Shown here: in pieces, positions 8,751 to 16,108 of the stretch | Layout: every line of letters starts with the position of its first letter | Numbering within the stretch: the first letter of the stretch is position 1 | DNA from: Pseudomonas sp. BN417 | GTDB taxonomy: Bacteria; Pseudomonadota; Gammaproteobacteria; Pseudomonadales; Pseudomonadaceae | Reading direction: 5' to 3' | NCBI RefSeq assembly: GCF_029871205.1 | Contig: NZ_SSOJ01000126.1 | Span: 1-32,174 of the forward strand | Length of the DNA: 32,174 nucleotides | The notes under the pieces: generated by a model | Database searches by the model: none | What the model saw: the letters and a program-made list of their open reading frames with translations, nothing else | What the model was told of the DNA's origin: nothing | Translations under genes and position numbers: made by a program

Positions 8751-10496
8751 ATGACCGTCACCGAGCAGTTGAGCGCGTTGGGCCAGATCCTCGCTCACGG
8801 CGACTTGCACAGCCTGTTCCAGCCGATCCTGTCGCTGTCCGAACGGCGCATCCTCGGCTACGAGGCACTGACCCGCGGCCCGTCCAACAGCCCGCTGCAC
8901 CCACCGGTGACCCTGTTCGCCGTGGCCCGCCACGCCGGGCGCCTGAGCGAGCTGGAAATGGCCTGCCGCCGAAGCGCCTGCAGCCGCTTCAAGGCACTCG
9001 ATCTCGACGGCCTGCTGTTCCTCAATGTCTCCCCCGAATCCCTGCTCGACCCGGCGCACCAGCCGGGGCGCACCCTGAAGATGCTGCAGGCCTTCGGCAT
9101 CCCACCCAGCCGGGTGGTGATCGAGCTCACCGAGCAGACCCCCACGGAAGACTTCAACCTGCTCGATACCGCGCTGCACCACTACCGCGCCATGGGCTTT
9201 TCCATTGCCCTGGACGATCTGGGAGCCGGCTACTCCAGCCTGCGCATGTGGTCCGAACTGCGCCCGGATTACGTGAAGATCGATCGCCACTTCATCGACG
9301 GCATTCATCAGGACGCGGTGAAGCGCGAATTCGTCGAATCCATCTTGAAGATGGCCAAGGCCTCCCGCGCCCAGGTGATCGCCGAAGGCATAGAGTTGCC
9401 GGAAGAGTTGGCGGTACTGGCGGAAATGGGCATCGACCTGGTCCAGGGCTACCTGCTCGGCCGCCCCCAGGAGCATCCGTCGCGCGATGTCCGCGCCCTG
9501 CTGCCGCCGCTGGAGTCCATCGGCGGCATGAGCGAGGAAGGCAGCGACCTCGCCGCCCTGCTCCGTGAGCAACCGGCGGTACATGAAGACACGCCCATCC
9601 ACGAAGTGCTGGAGGCATTCCGCGCCCAGGCCAATCTCAACTCCCTCGCGGTGCTGGACGCCCGGCAACAGCCGGTCGGCATAGTCCACCGCCACCTGCT
9701 GTCGGAAGCCCTGCTCAAGCCCTTCGCCACCGACTTGCTGACCCGCAAACCGGTAAGCCGGCTGATGAGCGGCGATTTCCTGGCCGTGGAACTGGGGCAA
9801 TCGCTGCAACAGGTCAGCCGGTTGATCACCAGCCGCGCGCGCCAGCGCCTCGAGGAAGACTTCATCATCGTCCTCGACGGCCGCTACCGGGGCCTGGGAC
9901 GGGTGATAGACGTGCTCAAGCTGATCACCGAGCTGAAGATCCAGCAGGCCCGGCATGCCAACCCGCTGACCCTGCTGCCGGGCAACGTACCGATCCAGCA
10001 GTGCCTGACGCGCCTGCTGCAACAGCGCCGCCAGGCGGTGATCTGTTATGTGGACATCGACAGCTTCAAGCCCTTCAACGACCTCTATGGCTATGCCAAG
10101 GGCGATGAGGTACTGCTCTGCCTGGCCCAATGCCTGAGTGAGAGGGTCGACCCGACGCGAGACTTCGTCGGCCATATCGGCGGTGACGACTTTATGCTGG
10201 TGCTGGGTTCAGAGGACTGGCGCGCCCGTCTCAACCACCTGCTGGAAGACTTCCAGGGCCAGTGCCGGCGCTTCTATCGCAGCGACCACCTGCTGGCGGG
10301 TTGCTTCGTCGCGCACAATCGCCACGGTCAGCGCGAGGAGTTTCCGTTGCTGTCCCTGTCGGTCGGCGTCGTCACCCTCGACCCTGACGCCTGCGCTCGC
10401 CTGGACGCCTCGCAACTGGCCGACCTCGCTTCGGAAGCCAAGCGCCATGCCAAGGCGATACCCGGCTACAGCCTGCATATCATCGAAGCGAAATAA
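8751..10496 (+). CDS. EAL-CBS-GGDEF protein (c-di-GMP signalling)
   Basis: The 581-residue cytoplasmic protein has an EAL phosphodiesterase domain first (about 10-245), a pair of CBS modules (about 265-395) and a GGDEF domain last (about 410-575), the reverse of the common GGDEF-EAL order. In the EAL part E38-A-L, LNVSPE, IELTEQ, LDDLGAGYSS, DYVKIDRHF and AEGIE are intact, so phosphodiesterase activity is plausible. The GGDEF signature is GGDDF (477-481); the fourth residue is Asp instead of Glu, so cyclase activity is doubtful and the domain may bind GTP or only regulate. CBS modules usually sense adenine nucleotides. No membrane segment is seen. It follows prc but behind a terminator, so its promoter must be very close or within the read-through. 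Confidence 0.92.
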   Translation: MTVTEQLSALGQILAHGDLHSLFQPILSLSERRILGYEALTRGPSNSPLHPPVTLFAVARHAGRLSELEMACRRSACSRFKALDLDGLLFLNVSPESLLDPAHQPGRTLKMLQAFGIPPSRVVIELTEQTPTEDFNLLDTALHHYRAMGFSIALDDLGAGYSSLRMWSELRPDYVKIDRHFIDGIHQDAVKREFVESILKMAKASRAQVIAEGIELPEELAVLAEMGIDLVQGYLLGRPQEHPSRDVRALLPPLESIGGMSEEGSDLAALLREQPAVHEDTPIHEVLEAFRAQANLNSLAVLDARQQPVGIVHRHLLSEALLKPFATDLLTRKPVSRLMSGDFLAVELGQSLQQVSRLITSRARQRLEEDFIIVLDGRYRGLGRVIDVLKLITELKIQQARHANPLTLLPGNVPIQQCLTRLLQQRRQAVICYVDIDSFKPFNDLYGYAKGDEVLLCLAQCLSERVDPTRDFVGHIGGDDFMLVLGSEDWRARLNHLLEDFQGQCRRFYRSDHLLAGCFVAHNRHGQREEFPLLSLSVGVVTLDPDACARLDASQLADLASEAKRHAKAIPGYSLHIIEAK

Positions 10497-10510
10497 AAGC
10501 GCCCGGACCG

Positions 10511-10563
10511 GCAGGAGCCAGCTTGCTGGCGAAGAACCCAGTCGCAAGCAAGCTCGCTCCGAC
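10511..10563. repeat. REP-like palindrome pair
   Basis: GCCAGCTTGCTGGC is a near-continuous palindrome, followed 20 bases later by an inverted copy of the same pattern (GCAAGCAAGCTCGCTCC). This is the layout of the Pseudomonas REP unit with GAGCNNGCTNGCGAA cores, placed head to head between two convergent genes. Confidence 0.75.
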
Positions 10564-10653
10564 ACGCAGATTCGTAGCGCTACAGACGACCTGCGCAGGG
10601 TGGAAATCCGCGTGGCGGATTGCCAGCGCCGGCCGCGCGCCGGAGAATCCCGG

Positions 10654-11121
10654 TCAGAGCCCCAGCTCGCCGGCCCGCCGCGCCATGCGCTCGGCGGCCT
10701 CGACATCAGGCTCCAGGCCCGGCCCGCCATCGCGGTAAAGTTCGGCCAGCTTGCGCGCAGCCAGCGGGTGGCCGGCATCGGCGGCGAGGCTCCACCAGCG
10801 CGCCGCCTCGGCGGCGTCCGGCGCCTGCCGGGGATCACCGGCCAGGCTCAGCACGCCCAACTGATAGGCGGACTTGCCGTCACCGGCTCCGGCCGCCAGG
10901 CGCAGCAGGCGGATACCCTCCTCCCGCGCGCCGAAGCCATGGCCACGGTGCAGCAGCAGGTGGCCGTAGAAGCTCTGCGCGGGCAGATCGCCCAGGGCAG
11001 CCATGCGCGCATACTGCCCTTGCATCCACTGCCAGGCGCGCGGTTGCGCCACCAGCCTGGGAAAGCGCAGCAGCCAACGGGCCACCTGATAGCCGATGCG
11101 TGCCCGCAGCGTCCAGAGCAT
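10654..11121 (-). CDS. Sel1-repeat protein
   Basis: The 155-residue product contains Sel1-like (SLR/TPR-type) helical repeats: AQSFYGHLLLHRGHGFGARE, SAYQLGVLSLAGDPRQ and AARKLAELYRDGGPG with their alanine/leucine pattern and 36-residue spacing. Sel1 repeats mediate protein-protein contacts. A short basic amphipathic N-terminus (MLWTLRARIGYQVARWLLRF) precedes them and could touch the membrane. The start ATG at 11121 overlaps the stop of the preceding gene by one base (TGATG), which indicates translational coupling; a longer frame reaching to 11235 lies inside that neighbour and was rejected. The partner is unknown. Confidence 0.82.
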   Translation of the reverse strand: MLWTLRARIGYQVARWLLRFPRLVAQPRAWQWMQGQYARMAALGDLPAQSFYGHLLLHRGHGFGAREEGIRLLRLAAGAGDGKSAYQLGVLSLAGDPRQAPDAAEAARWWSLAADAGHPLAARKLAELYRDGGPGLEPDVEAAERMARRAGELGL

Positions 11122-11486
11122 CAGCCTTCCTCGGGATAGCTGAACTCGAAGACCCGTACCACCTCGGAGGCATGCCAGGACGCGGCAGCAGTGCCATCCG
11201 GCGGGCCGGAGAAGCGCCCCAGGCGCTCGACGCACTCGAAGAATCCGGTGCGCGGCAAGCGGCTGGCGCCCTGGCTGATGACCAGCGAGCTGCGCAGTGG
11301 GCGCTCGGCACGGGCATCGAGCGCAGCCAGGTGCTCGAGGGCGGCGGTGAGGGTCTGCATCGCCGGAGTCGGCAATTGCAGGCGTTCAATCAACGCCCGG
11401 TAGGTCAGCAGGTGGCGCTGACGGCGGGCGTCTTCCAGTTCGTCCAACAGGGCTTGCCAGTGCTGGCGGCTGATACGCAGGCTCAA
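11121..11486 (-). CDS. Conserved hypothetical protein, middle gene of the XRE-Sel1 operon
   Basis: This 121-residue soluble protein is not assigned to a named family. Its central part (HLLTYRALIERLQLPTPAMQ, then LAALDARAERPLRSSLVIS) looks like a compact helical domain. The start appears to be TTG at 11486, overlapping the stop of the XRE gene in a TTGA; the next in-frame ATG is 42 codons later and would remove most of the helical domain. Tight overlaps on both sides place it in one transcript with the XRE regulator and the Sel1 protein. A DNA-associated or stress role would be speculative. Confidence 0.72.
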   Translation of the reverse strand: MSLRISRQHWQALLDELEDARRQRHLLTYRALIERLQLPTPAMQTLTAALEHLAALDARAERPLRSSLVISQGASRLPRTGFFECVERLGRFSGPPDGTAAASWHASEVVRVFEFSYPEEG

Positions 11487-11797
11487 GACCCGGACTCCCA
11501 GCCGGAGACCCCGAGGGCCTGCGCCAGGCCACGCTTGATGGCTTCGTCAGGCTCGCGCTCGCCACTCTCGATCAGCCCCAGGTAGTGGGGGCTGATACCG
11601 ACGGCGCGGGCCAGTTGCTCCAGGCTCTGGCCCTGGGATTCGCGCAGCGTCTTCAGTTGTCCGAGCGCGGTCCTGGTGGTTTCGGCGGCCGACTCTGCGG
11701 TGGCCTGGCCGGCGGCGCGCAGTAGCGCCTGGTATTCGGCCCAGGGCAGTACAGCGTACTCCGCCTGGCCGTCACGCATGATCACTTGCACACTCAT
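11483..11797 (-). CDS. XRE-family helix-turn-helix regulator
   Basis: The 104-residue protein has an N-terminal strand-helix segment (VQVIMRDGQAEYAVLPWAEY) like that of some antitoxin-type proteins, followed by a Cro/C1-type HTH at about residues 45-100 with the recognition pattern QSLEQLARAVGISPHYLGLI and ESGEREP. The ATG at 11797 has a GGGGAG ribosome site. It is the first gene of a three-gene operon and overlaps the second by 4 bp. The antitoxin-like N-terminus prompted a toxin search, but neither of the two following products looks like a known toxin. It probably regulates its own operon. Confidence 0.85.
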   Translation of the reverse strand: MSVQVIMRDGQAEYAVLPWAEYQALLRAAGQATAESAAETTRTALGQLKTLRESQGQSLEQLARAVGISPHYLGLIESGEREPDEAIKRGLAQALGVSGWESGS

Positions 11798-11918
11798 TGA
11801 AGCTCCCCGTGGAACACAGTGCCGACTGCTTCAGCACCTCCATGCAGGCGGCCATATTATCAGGCCGAGGGCCCGCAGAGGGTGAACTATACTGCGTCCA
11901 CCAGGCGGGGGAAGGCTC

Positions 11919-12680
11919 GTGACGCGGCAATTTCGTCTTGTTTTCTGGATACTCGCCAGCCTCTGGCCAAGCCTGTTGCTGGCCGAAGAGTTGCGCTGGG
12001 GCTTCGGCCCCGCCGACGGTATGCCCTATGTGGAAGTGAGCGACCACGCCTTGCTCGGCGGCTTCATCCATCGCCTCGGCGAACGCATCGCCAAGGACCT
12101 GGCGGTACCGGTGAGCTTCATCGAAACCCCGAACAAACGCATCGAAGAGTCCCTGAAGAGCGGGCGCATTCACCTGATCTGCAACGCCAACCCCGAATGG
12201 ATGATGGACCCCACGGCCTATCACTGGTCGCCGCCGCTGTTCGAGGAGGAGGACGTGCTCCTGCAGCACCGGGACAGCCCGCCCATCACCGGCCTTTCCG
12301 ACCTCAAGGGCAAGGTGCTGGGTACCAGCCTGGGCTACGCCTACAGCATGCCCCTGATGGAAGCCTTCGCGAACCGCAGCATAGTGCGCAAGGACGTGCG
12401 CGACCTGGACACCAGCCTGAACCTGCTGAGCCGCAAGCGCCTGGACGCCGTCATCGACATGCGCCGCGCCCTCGACTTCGAACTGACCCTGCGCCCCGAT
12501 GCGCCCCTGGTATTCAGCCCCTGGGTAGTGGAGCGCTACCGCCTGCACTGCGCCTATGGAAGCCGCTTGCCGGTATCAGCCCAGCACCTGGACACAGCGC
12601 TGCAGGCCCTGCGCGACAGCGGCGAACTTGAGGGACTGCTGTTGGGCGAACAGCGCCGCGCCGGGCTTCAGGACCGCTGA
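11919..12680 (+). CDS. Periplasmic solute-binding-like protein (SBP family 3)
   Basis: The 253-residue protein has a signal peptide (RLVFWILASLWPSLLLAEE) and the two-lobed family-3 binding-protein layout, with GFGPADGMPYVEV at the start, IETPNKRIEESLKSGRIHLI in lobe one, and LKGKVLGTSLGYAYS in lobe two. Such proteins bind amino acids or related solutes. There is no permease or ATPase gene nearby, so it may be an orphan sensor-type binding protein, as is common in Pseudomonas. The start is GTG at 11919, preceded by GGGGGAAGG. It converges on the next gene with only 5 bp between the stop codons. Confidence 0.85.
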   Translation: MTRQFRLVFWILASLWPSLLLAEELRWGFGPADGMPYVEVSDHALLGGFIHRLGERIAKDLAVPVSFIETPNKRIEESLKSGRIHLICNANPEWMMDPTAYHWSPPLFEEEDVLLQHRDSPPITGLSDLKGKVLGTSLGYAYSMPLMEAFANRSIVRKDVRDLDTSLNLLSRKRLDAVIDMRRALDFELTLRPDAPLVFSPWVVERYRLHCAYGSRLPVSAQHLDTALQALRDSGELEGLLLGEQRRAGLQDR

Positions 12681-12685
12681 CCGGT

Positions 12686-13111
12686 CTACTCGTCCGGTGC
12701 CGGCAACCTTTCCAGCGCCGCGCGCACTTCCGGCGCCTGCGCCCCACGCCAGGCGCGGAAGGCGTCCAGCTCGCCGCTCCAGGTCTTGAGGACCCAGGCC
12801 AGTACCGCCAGGTCGTCGACGAAGCCCATGCCCACCAGCCAGTCCGGCAAGGCGTCGAGCGGGGTGACGAAATAGAGCAAGGCCCCCACCACGGCCAGGA
12901 AGGCCTTGGGGTTGATCTGCCGGTACTCACCACGCAGCCAGGCATTGCTCAGGGACAGTAACAACCGCAGGTCATCCTTCACCGCACCGAGCCGGCCGCC
13001 CTGGCTCGCGCTCTTGCGGGATACCGCGAGCAACAGCGAAGGCAACCGCCCTCCGGCGAGGAAACGCTGCGCGAGGGTCAGGTAACGCTGGAAATTCCAG
13101 GGTGCTTTCAT
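12686..13111 (-). CDS. DUF1232 (YkvA-like) small membrane protein
   Basis: The 141-residue product carries the DUF1232 signature, here AVVGALLYFVTPLDALPDWL followed by GMGFVDDLAVLAWVLK, at about residues 72-112. In this family the short hydrophobic stretch and conserved P-D-x-x-P-D-type segment are thought to associate with the membrane; the function is unknown. The start at 13111 has GAGGGA upstream; an upstream extension to 13246 is not supported by a ribosome site and would cover the inverted DnaA-box dyad. Confidence 0.85.
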   Translation of the reverse strand: MKAPWNFQRYLTLAQRFLAGGRLPSLLLAVSRKSASQGGRLGAVKDDLRLLLSLSNAWLRGEYRQINPKAFLAVVGALLYFVTPLDALPDWLVGMGFVDDLAVLAWVLKTWSGELDAFRAWRGAQAPEVRAALERLPAPDE

Positions 13112-13152
13112 GGGTATCCCTCGGCTGAGGCTTGGCCTAGACGGCTTGGTGC

Positions 13153-13179
13153 GGTTATCCACGAAATCTGTGGATAACC
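13153..13179. promoter_or_regulatory. Inverted pair of DnaA-box-like sequences
   Basis: GGTTATCCAC-N7-GTGGATAACC has perfect 10-bp arms. The right arm contains a full consensus DnaA box (TTATCCACA on the minus strand) and the left arm differs only in the last base. It lies about 42 bp upstream of the DUF1232 gene. It could be a DnaA regulatory site or simply the operator of another dimeric regulator. Confidence 0.5.
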
Positions 13180-13303
13180 TTGTTAACAGTCTTTCATAGA
13201 GTCGAGCAAAGGCCCATCTCATGCGGCCCCGCGTCAGATCGGGCAAATTTTACCCACTGCCAAAAGGCCAGCAAAATCAAACATTTGGCCACTGGGCAGG
13301 CAA

Positions 13304-13320
13304 TGCGACCGCGAGTCGCA
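13304..13320. promoter_or_regulatory. 17-bp palindrome
   Basis: TGCGAC-CGCGA-GTCGCA has perfect 6-bp arms around a 5-base centre. It lies in the gene-free region, with no gene start close by; function unknown. Confidence 0.25.
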
Positions 13321-13437
13321 CCCGACACAAGCGTGGTTACCGGGTCATGTGCATAACCGTAACACTTCGCCGTCGCCCCACTCCCGTTATGACTGAAAGG
13401 TCGTTTTTCGGTTCAAGCCGGACCGTCGCCGAAAACG

Positions 13438-13466
13438 AAAACGCCCCGTCGAGACGGGGCGTTTTC
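13438..13466 (-). terminator. Terminator after the FKBP gene, bidirectional in form
   Basis: ACGCCCCGTC and GACGGGGCGT pair around a tiny loop, with A-runs and T-runs on the two flanks. It starts about 20 bp past the FKBP stop on the minus strand. Confidence 0.9.
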
Positions 13467-13485
13467 AGGGGACCTGCTGCCACTG

Positions 13486-14193
13486 TCAGTTCTGGGCGGC
13501 GGCCGGGTCCTTGATGGCGATCAGTTCCAGGTCGAACACCAGTACCGAGTTGGCCGGGATGGCCGGGCTCGGGCTCTGCTCGCCGTAGGCCAGTTCGCTG
13601 GGGATGAACAGCTTGACCTTCTCACCCACGTGCATCAGCTGCAGGCCTTCGACCCAGCCAGGGATGACGCCGTTGACCGGCAGGTCGATGGGGCTGCCGC
13701 GCTGGATGGAGCTGTCGAACACGGTGCCGTCGGTCAGCTTGCCTTCGTAGTGAACGGTCACTACGTCAGTAGCCTTGGGCTGCGGGCCTTCGGCCTTCTT
13801 GACGATCTCGTACTGCAGGCCGGAGGCGGTGGTCACCACGCCTTCACGCTTGCCGTTGTCTTCGAGGAACTTCTTGCCGGCCTTCGCGTTTTCGGCGTTC
13901 AGGGCGGTCATGCGCTCTTCGGCACGCTTCTGCAGGAAGGCGAAGGCTTCAACCAGCTCCTCGTCCTTCAGGCGCTGCTCTTTCTTGCCGATGGCGTCTT
14001 CGATGCCTTGGGCAACAGCCTTGGGATCGAGGTCATCCATGCCTTCCTGGGCCAGGCTCTTGCCCATGTTCAGACCGATGCCGTAGGAAGCCTTCTGTGC
14101 CGGGGTCTTGAGTTCCACACTGGTCTGCGAATCGCAGCCCGCGAGAACCAGGCCCACCAGGGCCACAGCGGCCGCCAACCGATGTTGTTTCAT
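13486..14193 (-). CDS. FKBP-type peptidyl-prolyl isomerase lipoprotein
   Basis: The 235-residue product starts with a lipoprotein signal (AVALVGLVLAGC, lipobox LAGC). A helical dimerisation region like that of FkpA/Mip (about 30-130: ASYGIGLNMGKSLAQEG to FLEDNGKREGV) leads to a C-terminal FKBP domain (about 135-230) with VTVHYEGKLTDGTVFDSS, VIPGWVEGLQLM and IPSELAYGE, the residues that form the prolyl-isomerase pocket. It should act as a foldase/chaperone at the periplasmic face of a membrane. The start ATG 14193 gives the signal peptide directly; an upstream frame to 14259 adds 22 residues before it. In P. aeruginosa the equivalent gene also lies near rdgC. Confidence 0.93.
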   Translation of the reverse strand: MKQHRLAAAVALVGLVLAGCDSQTSVELKTPAQKASYGIGLNMGKSLAQEGMDDLDPKAVAQGIEDAIGKKEQRLKDEELVEAFAFLQKRAEERMTALNAENAKAGKKFLEDNGKREGVVTTASGLQYEIVKKAEGPQPKATDVVTVHYEGKLTDGTVFDSSIQRGSPIDLPVNGVIPGWVEGLQLMHVGEKVKLFIPSELAYGEQSPSPAIPANSVLVFDLELIAIKDPAAAQN

Positions 14194-14282
14194 GCTGAAT
14201 CCTTGTCTGTCGCCGTGATGGCAATACGATTGAACGGCGAGCTTAGCAGGCCGCCGCAAGTAGTGGCTATGGGCAATAGGAA

Positions 14283-14312
14283 CAGCGACTTGGCATTTAG
14301 TTCAGCGACTTG
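14283..14312. repeat. Short direct repeat upstream of the FKBP gene
   Basis: CAGCGACTTG occurs at 14283-14292 and 14303-14312, exactly 20 bp apart, about 90-120 bp before the FKBP start. Two helical turns of spacing would fit a regulator binding one DNA face. Confidence 0.3.
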
Positions 14313-14368
14313 CGAGGCATCACGTAAGCAAAGATGTAGGCGCTGCATGACCTTTTCGCCGGACAAAG

Positions 14369-14403
14369 AAAAAGCCCCCAGGTATCGCTACCTGAGGGCT
14401 TTC
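14369..14403 (-). terminator. Terminator after the second tRNA pair
   Basis: On the minus strand AAAGCCCTCAGGTA pairs with TACCTGGGGGCTTT around GCGA (one G-T pair) and is followed by further T residues. It ends the Val-Asp-Val-Asp tRNA unit. Confidence 0.9.
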
Positions 14404-14406
14404 ATA

Positions 14407-14483
14407 TGGCGCAGCGGACGGGACTCGAACCCGCGACCCCCGGCGTGACAGGCCGGTATTCTAACCGACTGAACTACCGCTGC
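14407..14483 (-). tRNA. tRNA-Asp (GTC), copy 2 in transcription order
   Basis: The 77-nt cloverleaf has acceptor arms GCAGCGG/CCGCTGC, anticodon loop CTGTCAC with anticodon GTC, the T-loop GGTTCGAGTCC and an encoded CCA end. It is identical to the copy at 14643-14719 as far as read by eye. Confidence 0.97.
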
Positions 14484-14497
14484 GTGTATCGCGAAAC

Positions 14498-14573
14498 TGG
14501 TGGGTGATGACGGGATCGAACCGCCGACCCTCTGCTTGTAAGGCAGATGCTCTCCCGGCTGAGCTAATCACCC
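14498..14573 (-). tRNA. tRNA-Val (TAC), copy 2 in transcription order
   Basis: The 76-nt cloverleaf has acceptor arms GGGTGAT/ATCACCC, anticodon loop CTTACAA with anticodon TAC, T-loop GGTTCGATCC and an encoded CCA. It lies 14 bp upstream of tRNA-Asp copy 2 and is repeated at 14735-14810. Confidence 0.97.
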
Positions 14574-14604
14574 AAATGCGTCCAACGAAGGATCACACAC
14601 TAAA

Positions 14605-14637
14605 TGAAAAACCCCCAGGCAATACCTGAGGGCTTTC
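14605..14637 (-). terminator. Terminator between the two tRNA pairs
   Basis: On the minus strand AAAGCCCTCAGGTA pairs with a CCTGGGGG-type arm and is followed by TTTTT. It closely resembles the terminator at 14369-14403, so it was copied with the tRNA pair. It sits only about 31 bp before the next tRNA-Val. Confidence 0.85.
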
Positions 14638-14642
14638 GAATA

Positions 14643-14719
14643 TGGCGCAGCGGACGGGACTCGAACCCGCGACCCCCGGCGTGACAGGCCGGTATTCTAA
14701 CCGACTGAACTACCGCTGC
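14643..14719 (-). tRNA. tRNA-Asp (GTC), copy 1 in transcription order
   Basis: Same 77-nt sequence as the copy at 14407-14483, with anticodon GTC and encoded CCA. It follows tRNA-Val copy 1 by 15 bp and is followed directly by its own terminator. Confidence 0.97.
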
Positions 14720-14734
14720 GCGTAACTGCGAAAT

Positions 14735-14810
14735 TGGTGGGTGATGACGGGATCGAACCGCCGACCCTCTGCTTGTAAGGCAGATGCTCTCCCGGCTGAG
14801 CTAATCACCC
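14735..14810 (-). tRNA. tRNA-Val (TAC), copy 1 in transcription order
   Basis: Same 76-nt sequence as the copy at 14498-14573, with anticodon TAC and encoded CCA. It is the first gene after the promoter at 14832-14860. Confidence 0.97.
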
Positions 14811-14831
14811 TTCACTCTCGAAGTGGGGCGC

Positions 14832-14860
14832 ATTCTAGAGCGGTATCCGGACCCTGGCAA
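14832..14860 (-). promoter_or_regulatory. Sigma-70 promoter of the tRNA unit
   Basis: On the minus strand TTGCCA and TAGAAT are separated by exactly 17 bp, and the -10 is followed by a GC-rich discriminator (GCGCCCC), typical of stringently controlled stable-RNA promoters. An A/T-tract just upstream (14870-14880) could act as an UP element. Confidence 0.85.
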
Positions 14861-14969
14861 GCCCCAATTCAAAAAAAAATTCTCATGCCTTCCAAAGGGT
14901 TAGCTCAGGGTTGGCCTGGAGCCTCCCGACGAGAATAATGCGCGCTTTGTGTCCGGAGGTTTTACCCCT

Positions 14970-15890
14970 ATGTGGTTCCGCAACCTGCTTGTCTATCGCC
15001 TCACCCAGGATCTGAACGTCGATGCCGAGGCGCTGGAAGCCGCGCTGGCCACCAAGCCGGCCCGCCCTTGCGCCAGCCAGGAGCTGACCACCTACGGTTT
15101 CGTGGCGCCTTTCGGCAAGGGCCCGGATGCGCCGCTGGTGCATGTCAGCGAAGGCTTCTTCCTGGTCGCCGCACGCAAGGAAGAACGCATTCTCCCCGGT
15201 AGCGTCGTTCGCGATGCGCTGAAGGAGAAGGTCGACGAGATCGAAGCCGAGCAAATGCGCAAGGTCTACAAAAAGGAACGCGACCAGCTCAAGGACGAGA
15301 TTGTCCAGAGCTTCCTGCCGCGCGCCTTCATCCGCAAGTCCGCCACCTTCGCCGCCATCGCCCCGGCCCAGGGCCTGATCCTGGTCGATGCTTCCAGCCC
15401 GAAACGTGCCGAAGACCTGCTGAGCACCCTGCGTGAAGCCATCGGCTCGCTGCCGGTGCGCCCGGCCTCGGTGAAGATCGCCCCCACTGCCACCCTCACC
15501 CAGTGGGTCCAGACCCAGGAAGCCGCCAGCGACTTCTACGTGCTCGACGAGTGCGAACTGCGGGACACCGATGAAGACGGCGGCGTGGTGCGCTGCAAGC
15601 GCCAGGACCTGACCAGCGACGAGATCCAGCTGCACCTGACCTCCGGCAAGCTGGTCACCCAGCTGTCCCTGGCCTGGCAGGACAAGCTTTCCTTCATCCT
15701 CGACGACAAGCTGGTGATCAAGCGCCTGCGCTTCGAGGACCTGCTGCAGGAGAAGGCCGAGCAGGATGGCGGCGACGATTCCCTCAGCCAGCTCGACGCC
15801 AGCTTCACCCTGATGATGCTGACCCTGGTCGAGTTCATCCCCCAGCTCTTCGAAGCCCTCGGCGGCGAAGAGATCCCGCAGGGCGTCTGA
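14970..15890 (+). CDS. rdgC: Recombination-associated protein RdgC
   Basis: RdgC is a nucleoid-associated ring-shaped DNA-binding protein that limits RecA access to DNA. The 306-residue product begins [13 protein letters not shown] and keeps the family segments [65 protein letters not shown] and [16 protein letters not shown]. The start ATG at 14970 is preceded by CCGGAGG; a GTG 7 codons upstream lies in front of that site and is rejected. It is transcribed away from the tRNA promoter, and a GC hairpin follows. Confidence 0.97.
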   Translation: MWFRNLLVYRLTQDLNVDAEALEAALATKPARPCASQELTTYGFVAPFGKGPDAPLVHVSEGFFLVAARKEERILPGSVVRDALKEKVDEIEAEQMRKVYKKERDQLKDEIVQSFLPRAFIRKSATFAAIAPAQGLILVDASSPKRAEDLLSTLREAIGSLPVRPASVKIAPTATLTQWVQTQEAASDFYVLDECELRDTDEDGGVVRCKRQDLTSDEIQLHLTSGKLVTQLSLAWQDKLSFILDDKLVIKRLRFEDLLQEKAEQDGGDDSLSQLDASFTLMMLTLVEFIPQLFEALGGEEIPQGV

Positions 15891-15898
15891 CCCTCCCG

Positions 15899-15924
15899 AG
15901 CGCCGGCCCCGAGCCGGCGCTTTC
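15899..15924 (+). terminator. Terminator after rdgC
   Basis: AGCGCCGGC and GCCGGCGCT form a perfect 9-bp stem around CCCGA, 8 bp after the rdgC stop. The T-run is short (TTT), so termination may be partial. Confidence 0.75.
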
Positions 15925-16032
15925 ACATTCGGGCCAAGCCCCCTGCTCCCCCATACCTGGCAATTGCAGTTGGCGCCCGCCGATCCCGGAGGACTTGCCC
16001 AAGCAGTCAGGATGTGCAAAATACTGCGCAGC

Positions 16033-16080
16033 GCAAGGACGACCTTGCCACTCGCGCAGTGATCATCCGGGGACGGCCCC
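16033..16080 (+). promoter_or_regulatory. Guanidine-II riboswitch (mini-ykkC)
   Basis: Two short hairpins with the diagnostic ACGR loops are present: P1 GCAAGG-ACGA-CCTTGC (16033-16048) and P2 GGGG-ACGG-CCCC (16069-16080), joined by a 20-nt linker. The sugE ribosome site CTGGAGG lies 17 nt after P2. In this class guanidine stabilises the two loops against each other and frees the ribosome site, so sugE translation would rise with guanidine. Sequence, spacing and gene context all agree. Confidence 0.93.
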
Positions 16081-16108
16081 AAAACCTGTAGTTCGTCTGG
16101 AGGCCATC

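Larger units (their letters stand above)
13112..13437. other. Gene-free 326-bp intergenic region
   Basis: No convincing gene lies here. It holds the inverted pair of DnaA-box-like sequences at 13153-13179, the small palindrome at 13304-13320, and no clear promoter match. The composition between 13240 and 13300 is less GC-rich than the neighbouring genes. Confidence 0.6.

Noticed and set aside
11121-11797. Toxin-antitoxin module (XRE plus next gene)
   Set aside because: The following 121-residue protein has no RelE/HigB, Fic, PIN or other toxin motif, and the regulator comes first with a third gene attached; evidence is insufficient.
13153-13179. Chromosome origin
   Set aside because: Only two DnaA-like boxes are present, with no AT-rich unwinding region and no dnaA, dnaN, rpmH or gidA nearby.
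14407-14810. tRNA-borne integrated island
   Set aside because: Both sides of the tRNA cluster carry core genes (FKBP and rdgC) with no integrase or attachment-site remnant; the repeats are explained by the duplicated tRNA unit.
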